Assembly: GCA_034506175.1 (NCBI GenBank)
Contig: JAPDQB010000013.1
Location: forward strand, 61,036 to 125,035
From: a candidate division KSB1 bacterium
GTDB taxonomy: Bacteria; Zhuqueibacterota; Zhuqueibacteria; Zhuqueibacterales; Zhuqueibacteraceae
Length of the DNA stretch: 64,000 nucleotides
Direction of reading: 5' to 3'
Under the pieces are notes generated by a model. The model was not told where the DNA came from and ran no database searches. It saw only the letters and a list, made by a program, of their open reading frames with translations. Made by a program: the position numbers and the translations under genes. Shown here one piece after another: positions 16,949 through 25,269 of this stretch (position 1 is the first letter of the stretch; every line of letters begins with the position of its first letter).

Positions 16949-17545
16949 ATGGCTTCGCTTTTATCCTTGCCGGACAAACCCCTCATCCTCGCTTCGGCCT
17001 CGCCGCGGCGCGCAGAAATTTTGCAGAAGATCGGACTGAAGTTCATCATTCGGCCCAGCGCCGTTGACGAAAACATTTCCGAGAATCTGCCGCCCGCCGA
17101 ATACGCCGTCGAGCTGGCGAAACGCAAAGCCCGGCCGGTGGCTGAAACCGTCGCCAGCGGCATCGTGATTGGCGCGGATACCATCGTCGTGTTGGGCAAA
17201 GAAATTTTGGGCAAGCCCGCATCCGAAACCGAGGCTTGCGCCATGCTGCAAAAACTGTCCGGCAAGACGCATCGCGTTTTCACCGGTTTTGCCGTAGTAG
17301 ACCGCCCTTCCAATCGTGAAATCGCCGGGGTTGAAATGACCGAGGTGACGTTCCGTGAATTGGCGTCGGCGGAAATCGCGGCGTACGTGCGCAGCGGCGG
17401 GGCGATGGACAAAGCCGGGGCGTACGGCATTCAGGACATGAGCGCAGTTTTTTGTGAACGCCTCAACGGCTGCTTTTATAATGTCGTCGGGTTTCCATTG
17501 ACCAAGTTTTATCTCACCCTGCGCGCGTTTTATGCGCCACAGTGA
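16949..17545 (+). CDS. maf: Maf-like nucleoside triphosphate pyrophosphatase
   Basis: A 198-residue Maf/HAM1-fold house-cleaning enzyme that removes pyrophosphate from non-canonical nucleotides. It carries LILASASPRR at the N-terminus, the central ADTIVVLGKEILGKP and LSGKTHRVFTG, and a closing GGAMDKAGAYGIQ. These are the full set of Maf signatures. It follows dtd closely on the same strand. Confidence 0.93.
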   Translation: MASLLSLPDKPLILASASPRRAEILQKIGLKFIIRPSAVDENISENLPPAEYAVELAKRKARPVAETVASGIVIGADTIVVLGKEILGKPASETEACAMLQKLSGKTHRVFTGFAVVDRPSNREIAGVEMTEVTFRELASAEIAAYVRSGGAMDKAGAYGIQDMSAVFCERLNGCFYNVVGFPLTKFYLTLRAFYAPQ

Positions 17546-17602
17546 CGGCGCGGCCACCCTGTTGGCCGCCTGATGAAAACATCATGCAGGAATGATTGGG
17601 TT

Positions 17603-18502
17603 ATGAAAGAGATCGGTGCAGAAATTCAACAGGCCCGCCTGGCCAAAGGCCTCACTCTGGAGGAAATTTCGCATCAGACGCACATTCAGCTCGCGCATCT
17701 TCAGAAAATTGAAAACGGGCAATTCGATTTTTTGCCGCGGCCGTACGTCGTGGCGTTTATCAAAACCTTCGCGCAGCAAGCCGGCTTGAATGGCGAAGCG
17801 CTCATCAACCGCTGGCGCGAAGCGGAGCAACTGCAGCAGGCGCAGGAAGCCGTGTCGCGCCAAACTGTCGAACGCAAAACTCCCGCGCCTACGGTTTCGC
17901 TCAAACCGCGACCCCTGGCCGCAGCCGGTTCGACCGCGATATCGTTGCCGATTCCTTATTTGAAGGAAATTTTGATCGGTTTCGGCATGATCGTGGCGGC
18001 GGTTCTCATTTTTCTGCTCTCGCGCTGGGGCAACCGGGAAACACCAACGCCGCTGGAGAGCGCCGTCAAACTCGAGGATGCCAAGAAACTGCAAGAGCGT
18101 CCTTTCGAGCAGGTCTCACAGCAGGCACAGCAACAGAGCGAGATCAAAATGGAGCCGGCACTGGTGCTGAGTGAATTGGTCTTGCAAGCGCAATTTGAAA
18201 GCACAACGCGCTTGCGGATGATTCGTGACGGCAGAGATACGACGATCACAACTTATCGCGCCGGCGAAACAAAAACCTGGCAGGCAAAAGAAAAGTTCAT
18301 TCTTCGCATCAGCACCGGCGGCGTTGTCAATCTCACGCTCGCCGGAAAAAATCTCGGCAAGTTCGGACAAGCCAACAAGATCGAGCATCTGACGATCACG
18401 CGGGACGGCGTCACGGTACGATTCGCCGTGACGCCGCAGCCGCCCAAACCGCGAGCGGCCATGCCGTTGGACAGTCTCCCCATCAGGCGGCCGCAGCAAT
18501 GA
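17603..18502 (+). CDS. RodZ-like protein: HTH_25 plus DUF4115
   Basis: A 299-residue single-pass membrane protein. Residues 1-75 form a cytoplasmic helix-turn-helix of the RodZ type (IGAEIQQARLAKGLTLEEIS), residues about 130-152 a membrane helix, and the C-terminal DUF4115 domain lies outside. RodZ links MreB to the cell-wall elongation machinery. The start at 17603 is preferred over one 30 bases earlier because the HTH begins directly there. Its stop overlaps the next start by ATGA. Confidence 0.83.
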   Translation: MKEIGAEIQQARLAKGLTLEEISHQTHIQLAHLQKIENGQFDFLPRPYVVAFIKTFAQQAGLNGEALINRWREAEQLQQAQEAVSRQTVERKTPAPTVSLKPRPLAAAGSTAISLPIPYLKEILIGFGMIVAAVLIFLLSRWGNRETPTPLESAVKLEDAKKLQERPFEQVSQQAQQQSEIKMEPALVLSELVLQAQFESTTRLRMIRDGRDTTITTYRAGETKTWQAKEKFILRISTGGVVNLTLAGKNLGKFGQANKIEHLTITRDGVTVRFAVTPQPPKPRAAMPLDSLPIRRPQQ

Positions 18503-19134
18503 GCCTTTTTCGAGTTTTAAAAGTTTTCCTCATGCGATTTTTGAATTGTTGCGTTTTGATTTTGGGTCTGTGGTCAACGGCTCTGGCGCAAAACCGGCCC
18601 GGCGAAATCTATCATCGCGGCTGGCTGACGCCGGATTCGCTGTACAAAGCCGAGCCGGAATTTTGGCCGATTCCCGGCGCTTATCAGCCGGCCGCCAAGG
18701 CCTTGTCGCTTCTGCGCTGCTACGACGAGCCGGTGACGGTTTTGATTTTTTTCGGAAATTGGTGCAGCGACAGCAAACGCGAGCTGCCGCGATTTTTTGC
18801 GACACTCGATCTGGTTCACAACAAAAACTTTTCGGCAAGATTGTTCGGCCTCGACCGCACGAAAAAAGACAGCGCCGGCTTTGCCGAACGATTCAAAATC
18901 GAGAAAGTACCCACGTTTATTTTCCTGCGCGGTGAGCGGGACTTTTCGGCCAATGCCGAGGCTTTGAATGAGCAAACGAAAGACGAATTGGGGCGAATCA
19001 TCGAAACGCCGGCCATCAGCATCGAGCAGGATTGGGTGGATGTACTCAAACACAATGCGGATTGGGCGCGGAAAATGGAGTTTGAGCAGAGGCTTGAGTT
19101 GTTTTTCATTGCACGAATACTGCCCTTGTTTTGA
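18499..19134 (+). CDS. Exported thioredoxin-fold protein with CxxS active site
   Basis: A 211-residue protein with a signal peptide (cleavage near LAQN, about residue 33) and a thioredoxin-like domain. The active-site region is FFGNWCSDSKRELPRF: the first cysteine is present but the second is serine (CSDS), so simple dithiol oxidoreduction is unlikely. A cis-Pro loop is visible as KVPTFIFLRG. It may act in thiol transfer or as a binding-only thioredoxin fold. Coupled to the RodZ-like gene. Confidence 0.72.
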   Translation: MSLFRVLKVFLMRFLNCCVLILGLWSTALAQNRPGEIYHRGWLTPDSLYKAEPEFWPIPGAYQPAAKALSLLRCYDEPVTVLIFFGNWCSDSKRELPRFFATLDLVHNKNFSARLFGLDRTKKDSAGFAERFKIEKVPTFIFLRGERDFSANAEALNEQTKDELGRIIETPAISIEQDWVDVLKHNADWARKMEFEQRLELFFIARILPLF

Positions 19135-19178
19135 CATCGTTTCAGAATTTGTTTTCGTGCATTCTATACTATGAAAGT

Positions 19179-19442
19179 ATGCATAAAATCAAACACGCTA
19201 ATAAAACCGTTCCCCAAAATTTGAAGGAATTGCGTGCGTATGAGCGCAAACAAATCCTGAATAGTATCGATAAACAGTTAATGCACGAGCCAACAGTTAA
19301 GACGAAACATCGAAAACCCATTATTGGCTTGATTCCACCGTGGGAGCATGTAGAACCTGTTTGGGAGTTGATTAATGGTAAGCCCGTTGCGCTTATTGTC
19401 GGCGTCGGAGGGATGACAATTGCAGTTAGGGAGCAGCGATAA
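19179..19442 (+). CDS. RelE/ParE-like toxin-related protein, diverged C-terminus
   Basis: An 87-residue protein whose N-terminal two thirds match the RelE-like pattern seen in many small toxins: a basic helix around ERKQILNSIDKQL, HEPTVKTKHRKPI, then PPWEHVEPVWEL. In relatives the frame continues into RVGEYRVFYDV-type strands that carry key basic and Tyr residues. Here it reads NGKPVALIVGVGG and ends with MTIAVREQR. That makes it diverged or broken and possibly inactive. A 54-residue frame overlaps its end. Confidence 0.5.
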   Translation: MHKIKHANKTVPQNLKELRAYERKQILNSIDKQLMHEPTVKTKHRKPIIGLIPPWEHVEPVWELINGKPVALIVGVGGMTIAVREQR

Positions 19443-19584
19443 ATTTTGGAAACTCGTCGAAAAGTGGCGTAAAGAAAAAACTATTAGCCGCGCCGAACTG
19501 GAGCGGAGACTCGGCAATAAAAACGGAAACCGAGTAAGAAATCAGAAAAAAAGTTCCGTGACAAAAAATAGGCAACTGGCCTAA
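19420..19584 (+). CDS. Small basic protein overlapping the RelE-like gene
   Basis: A 54-residue frame (TTG start, overlap of 23 bases with the RelE-like gene) encoding a Lys/Arg-rich helical peptide with FWKLVEKWRKEK and ISRAELERRL. It could be a small antitoxin partner or the tail of a formerly longer gene. It ends 13 bases before mpl. Weak support. Confidence 0.3.
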   Translation: MQLGSSDKFWKLVEKWRKEKTISRAELERRLGNKNGNRVRNQKKSSVTKNRQLA

Positions 19585-19596
19585 AAAGGATTGTTG

Positions 19597-21036
19597 GTGT
19601 CACAACACATTCACCTCATCGGCATCTGCGGAACCGGCATGGCCGCCCTGGCCGGCATGCTCAAACAACGGGGCTGTAAAATAACCGGCTCGGACTTGAA
19701 TATTTATCCGCCGATGAGCGAGTTTCTCGAGCAGCAGCACATCCCCGTTTATCAGGGTTTTGATCCGGCGCACTTGCAGCCGCCGCCGGATTTGGTGATT
19801 GTCGGCAACGCCATGTCGCGCGGCAATCCCGAAGTCGAATATGCACTCAATGCCGGGCTGCGCTATTATTCGCTGCCGGAAGCGCTGAAAGAATTTTTTA
19901 TCCGCAGCAAATATTCCTGCGTCGTTGCCGGTACGCATGGCAAAACCACGACAAGCAGCCTGCTGGCGTGGACGTTGGAAAGCGCCGGGCTCGACCCGAG
20001 TTTTTTTATCGGCGGCATTCCCGAAAATTTCGGGCAGGGTTTCAAGCTCGGCAGCGGCCGCCATTTCGTGCTCGAAGGCGACGAATACGACTCGGCGTTT
20101 TTCGACAAAGGCTCGAAGTTTTTTCATTATCTGCCGAATTTGGTCGTGCTCAACAATATCGAATATGATCACGCCGACATTTTCAAAAATTTTGAAGAGG
20201 TCAAAACCGCGTTTCGCCGGCTGATCAACATTATTCCCGGCAACGGGTATTTGATCGCGTGCAGCGACGATCCGACGGTGCGGGAAGTCCTGCCGCGCGC
20301 ATTTTGCCAGGTGATCACTTATGGCGTTGGCGCTGAGGCGGAATGGCGGCCAACCCTCACCGCCGCACAACCCGAAGGCACCGAGTTCGTCATCGAGCAT
20401 CGCGGCGGAAAATTCGGCCCGCTGTTTGCCCCGCTGGCCGGCGAGCACAATGTGAAAAATGCGACAGCGGTATTTGCCGCCGCGACGTGTCTCGGCGTCT
20501 CGCCGGAAAAAATCAGCGCGGCGTTCAAAACATTTCGCGGCGTGCGCCGGCGTTTGCAGGTCAAATATGATCGGGAGGTGCTGGTTCTGGATGATTTTGC
20601 GCATCATCCGACTGAAGTTCGTGAAACGCTGCGCGGCATCAAACAACGCTTTCCCGAACGCAGATTGTGGGCGGTCTTCGAGCCGCGCACCGCCAGCACC
20701 AAGCGCAAAGTTTTCGAGGAAGATTACATTCGCGCCTTTGAGGCGGCGGATCGCGTGGTGTTTGCGCCGATGCACCGGCCCGACAAAGTGCCGGAGGCTG
20801 AGCGGTTGTCGCTTGAAAATGTTGTCGCCGGCATTCGCCGCAGCGGCAAACCGGTCGACATCGTGCCCACGGGGGAAGAAATGGCCAATTTTATTATTCA
20901 ACATAGCACTCGAGGGGATGTCATTCTTTTCATGAGCAACGGCGACTTCTCCGCAATGCCGTCGCGGCTCGTCGAAAAGTTGTCGATGCAAGATATCGTC
21001 TCGAGAGGAAAACAATCGTCAAGAGGAAGATCATGA
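19597..21036 (+). CDS. mpl: UDP-N-acetylmuramate:L-alanyl-gamma-D-glutamyl-meso-diaminopimelate ligase
   Basis: A 479-residue Mur ligase of the Mpl type, which attaches recycled murein tripeptide to UDP-MurNAc. Motifs are the N-terminal HLIGICGTGMAALAGML, ATP loop GTHGKTTTS (about 112), EGDEYDSAFFDK and a late DDFAHHP. The EYDSAFFDK form separates Mpl from MurC. I chose GTG 19597 rather than the in-frame TTG at 19591 because AAAAGGA ends 6 bases before it. Its presence implies a Gram-negative-type wall with peptide recycling. Its stop overlaps the next gene by ATGA. Confidence 0.9.
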   Translation: MSQHIHLIGICGTGMAALAGMLKQRGCKITGSDLNIYPPMSEFLEQQHIPVYQGFDPAHLQPPPDLVIVGNAMSRGNPEVEYALNAGLRYYSLPEALKEFFIRSKYSCVVAGTHGKTTTSSLLAWTLESAGLDPSFFIGGIPENFGQGFKLGSGRHFVLEGDEYDSAFFDKGSKFFHYLPNLVVLNNIEYDHADIFKNFEEVKTAFRRLINIIPGNGYLIACSDDPTVREVLPRAFCQVITYGVGAEAEWRPTLTAAQPEGTEFVIEHRGGKFGPLFAPLAGEHNVKNATAVFAAATCLGVSPEKISAAFKTFRGVRRRLQVKYDREVLVLDDFAHHPTEVRETLRGIKQRFPERRLWAVFEPRTASTKRKVFEEDYIRAFEAADRVVFAPMHRPDKVPEAERLSLENVVAGIRRSGKPVDIVPTGEEMANFIIQHSTRGDVILFMSNGDFSAMPSRLVEKLSMQDIVSRGKQSSRGRS

Positions 21037-21707
21037 GCGAAGAAAGAGAACAAGACGTAGCAACGACACCGAGACCTGATGCACCCGCCGCGGAGGTGAC
21101 GGCCTCAACAGAGACTCCGCGATCCGGGCCCCGGCACGGCCACCGGCATGAACGGAAACGTTTTGATCGCGGTCCACGGCGGGGCCACGATCGCGACGAC
21201 GGACGCAAACATCATGACAGACGCCCGGGCCGCTATCGCCCGACCGGCAAAGGCGGCTTCGAACGCACGGAAGATGATCCGCGCATCACTGCACTCATTC
21301 GCGAGACGGAACAAAAACTGGCTGAGTCCATTCAGCCTGTGCAACTGGCCGATCTCAATGCGCTCGAGCGCAAGCAGATTCACCGATATTTTGACCGTCT
21401 CAAGCCGGCGTTTGAAACCAAAACCTATCGCGGCGAAGGCGAGGCGCAGGTGTTGTGGGTTTTTCCGATTGCAAATCTTAAAAAATTTGCCCAAGATAAA
21501 GCCAAAGAGGCGCTGGAAACCGACGCCGTGGTGGCGCTGCCGCCGATGAGCAGCTATGAACGCTTTATCGTGCATAACGTGTTGAAGGAGATCGACAGCA
21601 TCGAGGTGCTTTCCGCCGGCGAAGGCGCCGAACGCCACATTGAAATTCAGCCACAAAAATTCGGGCGGGGTTTGAAGAAGATTATCAAGAAGATCAAACT
21701 GATGTAG
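21033..21707 (+). CDS. R3H-domain nucleic-acid-binding protein
   Basis: A 224-residue protein in two parts. Residues 1-90 are low-complexity and rich in Arg, His, Gly and Asp (for example RKRFDRGPRRG), likely disordered and RNA-binding. Residues about 145-210 form an R3H domain with LPPMSSYERFIVHNVL and GEGAERHIEIQP, as in Jag/KhpB proteins. It lacks the KH domain usual in Jag. It is translationally coupled to mpl. Confidence 0.75.
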   Translation: MSEEREQDVATTPRPDAPAAEVTASTETPRSGPRHGHRHERKRFDRGPRRGHDRDDGRKHHDRRPGRYRPTGKGGFERTEDDPRITALIRETEQKLAESIQPVQLADLNALERKQIHRYFDRLKPAFETKTYRGEGEAQVLWVFPIANLKKFAQDKAKEALETDAVVALPPMSSYERFIVHNVLKEIDSIEVLSAGEGAERHIEIQPQKFGRGLKKIIKKIKLM

Positions 21708-21710
21708 GCT

Positions 21711-21775
21711 GGTTGCAGATTGCTTGTGACTGGTTGCTGGTTATTTTTTCTTCGCGTTTACAAACGCCAGCAACC
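21711..21775. repeat. Word repeat plus nested inverted repeat after the R3H gene
   Basis: GGTTGC words repeat at 21711 and 21732. GGTTGCTGG (21732-21740) pairs with CCAGCAACC (21767-21775), and GCGTTT-AC-AAACGC forms an inner hairpin (21754-21767). It lies just after the R3H stop and may serve as a weak terminator. The rest of the gap to 21959 holds no supported gene. Confidence 0.5.
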
Positions 21776-21959
21776 AAAATTCTCTGCTTTGTTTCCCTTT
21801 TATTTTCCTGCCTTTTTATATAGACACCAGGGTCTACTCACCGGCATAATTCTTGCGTTAATTTATGAGAATGCGGAACATGAGCTTGCCGCGTTGCGCG
21901 TTTTTGAGACAGTTTGGCCAAAATTGAAACAGCACCGAAAATTTTTGTATTGAAGCTTC

Positions 21960-22988
21960 ATGCGAATCATTGTCATTCTGAGTGTTGGATTGTTGATTAG
22001 CGTTGCCTATTCCGCGTTCACCGTCGACAGCTCGGCGTTGAACGCCTTCAGCCGGTTTCCACTGCTCTGCATTTTGGCGCTGGCCGGCATGGTGATTTTA
22101 CCGTGGCTGGCCGACACGTTGCGCGTGCAAGTTTGGCTGCGCTTTCTCGGCAAGCGCGAGCGCTTTGCTGAGGTTTTCCGGATGACGCTGGCGACCGAAA
22201 TGGCTTCGGCGGTGTCGCCGGCGGCGATTGGCGGCAGCGGCGCGAAATTGGGCTGGATGATTTCGCGCGGCATTGCGCCGGGCGTCGCCAGCTCGATCAT
22301 GGCGTTGAACGCTTTCGAGGACATCGTCTTTTTCATTCTCGCCTTGCCATTGGCGCTGCTGCTTTCGTCGGCAGCCGGCAATGGCGTGACGTTGAATAAA
22401 TTTTGGAACCTGCTGCAGCAATACGATTTGACCGGCAGCCGCACTCTCGGCATTTTGCTGGCGGGAATTGTTTTGCTCTTTCTCGGCGGGCGCCTGGCGT
22501 GGACTTTCTTGCCGCCGGCTTTTAAATTCCGCGTGACCGGATGGAAGAAAAAACTGGCGCAGCAAGCCGGCGTGGCCAAACAAACCTTCCGCGTGATGAT
22601 TGCGCAGGGGAAATGGCGTTTTGTGGTGACGGTCGGCCTCTCCGGATTGCACTGGGTTTGCCGCTTCAGCATGTTGACCGTGCTGCTCGTCGGCTTGCAG
22701 AATTATGTTGACCCGTTCAATTTATTCGCCTCGCAATGGCTCGTCTTCATGCTGATGAAGCTCGTGCCTTCTCCCGGCGGCGCCGGCGGCGCGGAGCTGG
22801 CCTTTCTCTTTTTCTATCGCGCGTCGTTGCCGGAAAACTTGTTGGGACTTTTGGTGGGAGCCTGGAGAGTGTTGACTTTTACGTTGCCGGTGGGGTTGGC
22901 GACGCTGTTGTTTTTAGGGTTGATGCACAAAAAATCACGACACCGGGGCAGCTTATGTTTTACAAAAACAGCGCAGACTACGTTATGA
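21960..22988 (+). CDS. LPG_synthase_TM / UPF0104 family membrane protein
   Basis: A 342-residue polytopic inner-membrane protein with about eight hydrophobic helices. The family pattern is visible as the conserved mid segment ASAVSPAAIGGSGAKLGWM (about 73-91) and the later PSPGGAGGAELAFLFFY (about 268-284). Relatives include flippase-like proteins and the membrane part of lysylphosphatidylglycerol synthase; there is no aminoacyl-transferase domain here. A lipid or lipid-linked glycan flippase role is plausible. It overlaps the next gene by ATGA. Confidence 0.8.
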   Translation: MRIIVILSVGLLISVAYSAFTVDSSALNAFSRFPLLCILALAGMVILPWLADTLRVQVWLRFLGKRERFAEVFRMTLATEMASAVSPAAIGGSGAKLGWMISRGIAPGVASSIMALNAFEDIVFFILALPLALLLSSAAGNGVTLNKFWNLLQQYDLTGSRTLGILLAGIVLLFLGGRLAWTFLPPAFKFRVTGWKKKLAQQAGVAKQTFRVMIAQGKWRFVVTVGLSGLHWVCRFSMLTVLLVGLQNYVDPFNLFASQWLVFMLMKLVPSPGGAGGAELAFLFFYRASLPENLLGLLVGAWRVLTFTLPVGLATLLFLGLMHKKSRHRGSLCFTKTAQTTL

Positions 22989-24439
22989 AAAAGATCGCTA
23001 TTTGTATCGGTTTTATTCTCCTTGTTTCAGAAATTTTCTTTGCCCAAGCTTTAGCACAGGATCTCGCCGATACCTTCAAAACCTTTATTCCCCAGGCAGC
23101 CATCTCAGGCGATACGACGAAACGCCAAATTTCAGCCCGGCTGACTCAATTGGGAGAAATACATCCAGATCTCATTTATCATTATTTTGAATTCTTGAAT
23201 GTACAATTCACCCAACCGAGGTCTTCTCAAGCCTTGATATCCTACCGGCGCTTCAATACCATAAAAGGACATTATCTCTTACGACGTCATGAGTGGGCAA
23301 AGAAACAGATAAAAGATTTATCAAAACAACAAGGTCCTCTGGAAATCATCCAATTGGCGCAACGGCATTTGGAAGAATTGTCTATCGAACCCGAGCATCG
23401 GAAACCAGATGAACAACAGGATCTTGCGATTGAAACAAATAAATTAAACTATTTGGCGATTCAATACTATCAATGGGATCAAAAAATAAATTATATAGCC
23501 GGAAAAGATTATCTGAGTGAGAGGCAAGCGATTGAGGAGAAGCTCAGAGCGGAATTTGTGAGAAAAATGTCCGGCCTCTCTTCAATTCATCGTTTGTCGC
23601 ATCATAAATTGATCAGCGAATTTCTACGCTACTGGCACTTGTACGAAAACCAGCCATTCGGAGATCAGGACCCAACTTTTGCCAGTGCATTTGTCCTGGC
23701 GATCGAAAAGCATTATTACTCACTTCACGACGTGCCAAACGATTTAATAAAACCGCCACGTCTTGCCATCGCCGGCGGGCTTTATCAAAACCAGGTGTAT
23801 CAATTTACCAATCGCATCCCCATCGTCGAGTTAAATAGAGAATTCCTTCTTCGCAAACCAACTAAATTTTCGCAAAAAATGTTTTCGATTCAATCACGCT
23901 GGCCGCTGCGAAAATATCTGACCGCGTTTTCTTATCTGAATTTTCAGTTAGCCTATCTCAACAGTGGGGGGCGCCAGCGTTTTACCTTCAATAATTATAT
24001 CGAACGTTTCTGGTCTATTCAAGACACGACGACAAAGATCAAAACCTTTTATCAGGAAATCACCCAGTTTAAGAAGGGTAAGATCAACATTCATTTGCAA
24101 GAAAGCTACTGGGGCAAGCTGCAAACTCCCATTATTATCATCAACAAGCATGTGTGGTTGGAAGCCGGGGTTTTGATAACCCAAAATCGTATCGCTTATC
24201 AAGTGCATTACAACTATCTTTATAAGTTAATTGAGACGAAGTATTTCCCCAACGGCAATCAAAGAACGACGGTACTCAAGGATGGCGAAAGCGGAAATCG
24301 CTCGCAAAATAAAACCTTGAAACATTGGTTCGTTACGCCAAGTCTGGCATGTGTAATTCAATTGCCGTACCGGTTAACTCTCGAAGCCGATCTTTTTGAA
24401 AAATATGCCACAGTGATGGCAGCTTTGACGCTTTTTTGA
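22985..24439 (+). CDS. Exported protein, probably outer-membrane beta-barrel at C-terminus
   Basis: A 484-residue protein of no family I recognise. Signal peptide at 1-24 (ending near ALAQD). The N-terminal half is helical with charged stretches; the second half, from about 260, shows alternating polar/hydrophobic strands rich in Tyr, Phe and Trp. The last residue is Phe (AALTLF), as in many outer-membrane barrels. The start at 22985 is set by the ATGA overlap with the flippase-like gene. Base composition is more AT-rich than the preceding genes. The barrel assignment is inference from pattern. Confidence 0.65.
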   Translation: MKKIAICIGFILLVSEIFFAQALAQDLADTFKTFIPQAAISGDTTKRQISARLTQLGEIHPDLIYHYFEFLNVQFTQPRSSQALISYRRFNTIKGHYLLRRHEWAKKQIKDLSKQQGPLEIIQLAQRHLEELSIEPEHRKPDEQQDLAIETNKLNYLAIQYYQWDQKINYIAGKDYLSERQAIEEKLRAEFVRKMSGLSSIHRLSHHKLISEFLRYWHLYENQPFGDQDPTFASAFVLAIEKHYYSLHDVPNDLIKPPRLAIAGGLYQNQVYQFTNRIPIVELNREFLLRKPTKFSQKMFSIQSRWPLRKYLTAFSYLNFQLAYLNSGGRQRFTFNNYIERFWSIQDTTTKIKTFYQEITQFKKGKINIHLQESYWGKLQTPIIIINKHVWLEAGVLITQNRIAYQVHYNYLYKLIETKYFPNGNQRTTVLKDGESGNRSQNKTLKHWFVTPSLACVIQLPYRLTLEADLFEKYATVMAALTLF

Positions 24440-24468
24440 AAAACGGCCGCCGGATAGGTTGCGATAAT

Positions 24469-25269
24469 TTATTGAGTTGTCTTCACAATAAAACGCAAAT
24501 TTTGATCCCCCCGCAAGACTCCAATCTCCACTCGATTCGTGTCCTTCTTTGCCGCCGCTTCTAAAAAACTTTCAAGATTTCGAATTTCCTGCTGTTCGAT
24601 TCGCAGCACGATATCCCCGGCGCGAAGGCCGCTTTGCCAGGCCGGGCTGTTTTCTTTCACATCGGCCACCAACACGCCTTCGCGGCGGCCAAAAAAATCG
24701 GCCAGGGCTTGAGTGAGCGGTTGCACGTTCATGCCCCATTGCGTGACGGTAGTTGACGCCGAGGTCTCTTCGCTTTCTTCTCTCGGAAGATCAGCGATCG
24801 GTTTCAGCAAATGCGGCATGGCGTAAATCGGCGCGTTGACGCGCAGCGACAGGGCGATGGCGTCGCTGGGCCGCGAATCGACGCGATGCGTGCGGCCGTT
24901 TTGCCGCAGTACGATGTCGGCGTAATAAACGCCCTCGCGCAAATCCGTGATGGTGATACGCTCGACCTGCACCTCAAGTGATTTGAAAATATTCGCCATC
25001 AAATCATGCGTGAGCGGCCGTTTGATGGTGCGGCCGTCGCGGCCCAATTGAATGGACAGCGCCTGGTCGCCGCCGACGGCAATCGGCAAAAATCGTTTGC
25101 CGCCTTCGTCGGTGAGCAAGACGGCGATTTCCGCGCTGCCCATACTCGCCTGCAGCGAGTGAATTTTCATGCGCACAGCAGTGGAATCCTTGGCCAGCGA
25201 GCATGAGCTGCTCATTGCCCAGATAAAAACCGCAAGAATAAAAATGGCGGTACGGCGAAACGTTTTCAT
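24469..25269 (-). CDS. Exported bifunctional-nuclease-domain (DUF151) protein with C-terminal PDZ domain
   Basis: A 266-residue protein. Residues 1-25 are a signal peptide ending in a lipobox-like SSSCSLA, suggesting a lipoprotein. Residues about 30-165 match the bifunctional nuclease/DUF151 fold: FLPIAVGGDQALSI, THDLMANI, then SRPSDAIALSLR. Residues about 185-265 are a PDZ domain (GLRAGDIVLRIE). DUF151 proteins are usually cytoplasmic, so an exported copy joined to PDZ is unusual. The start overlaps the RlmD-like stop by ATGA, indicating coupling. Confidence 0.8.
   Translation of the reverse strand: MKTFRRTAIFILAVFIWAMSSSCSLAKDSTAVRMKIHSLQASMGSAEIAVLLTDEGGKRFLPIAVGGDQALSIQLGRDGRTIKRPLTHDLMANIFKSLEVQVERITITDLREGVYYADIVLRQNGRTHRVDSRPSDAIALSLRVNAPIYAMPHLLKPIADLPREESEETSASTTVTQWGMNVQPLTQALADFFGRREGVLVADVKENSPAWQSGLRAGDIVLRIEQQEIRNLESFLEAAAKKDTNRVEIGVLRGDQNLRFIVKTTQ

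Noticed and set aside
21720..21953. 77-codon plus-strand frame between the R3H and flippase-like genes
   Set aside because: It begins in word-repeat DNA, has no ribosome site and resembles nothing; treated as spacer.
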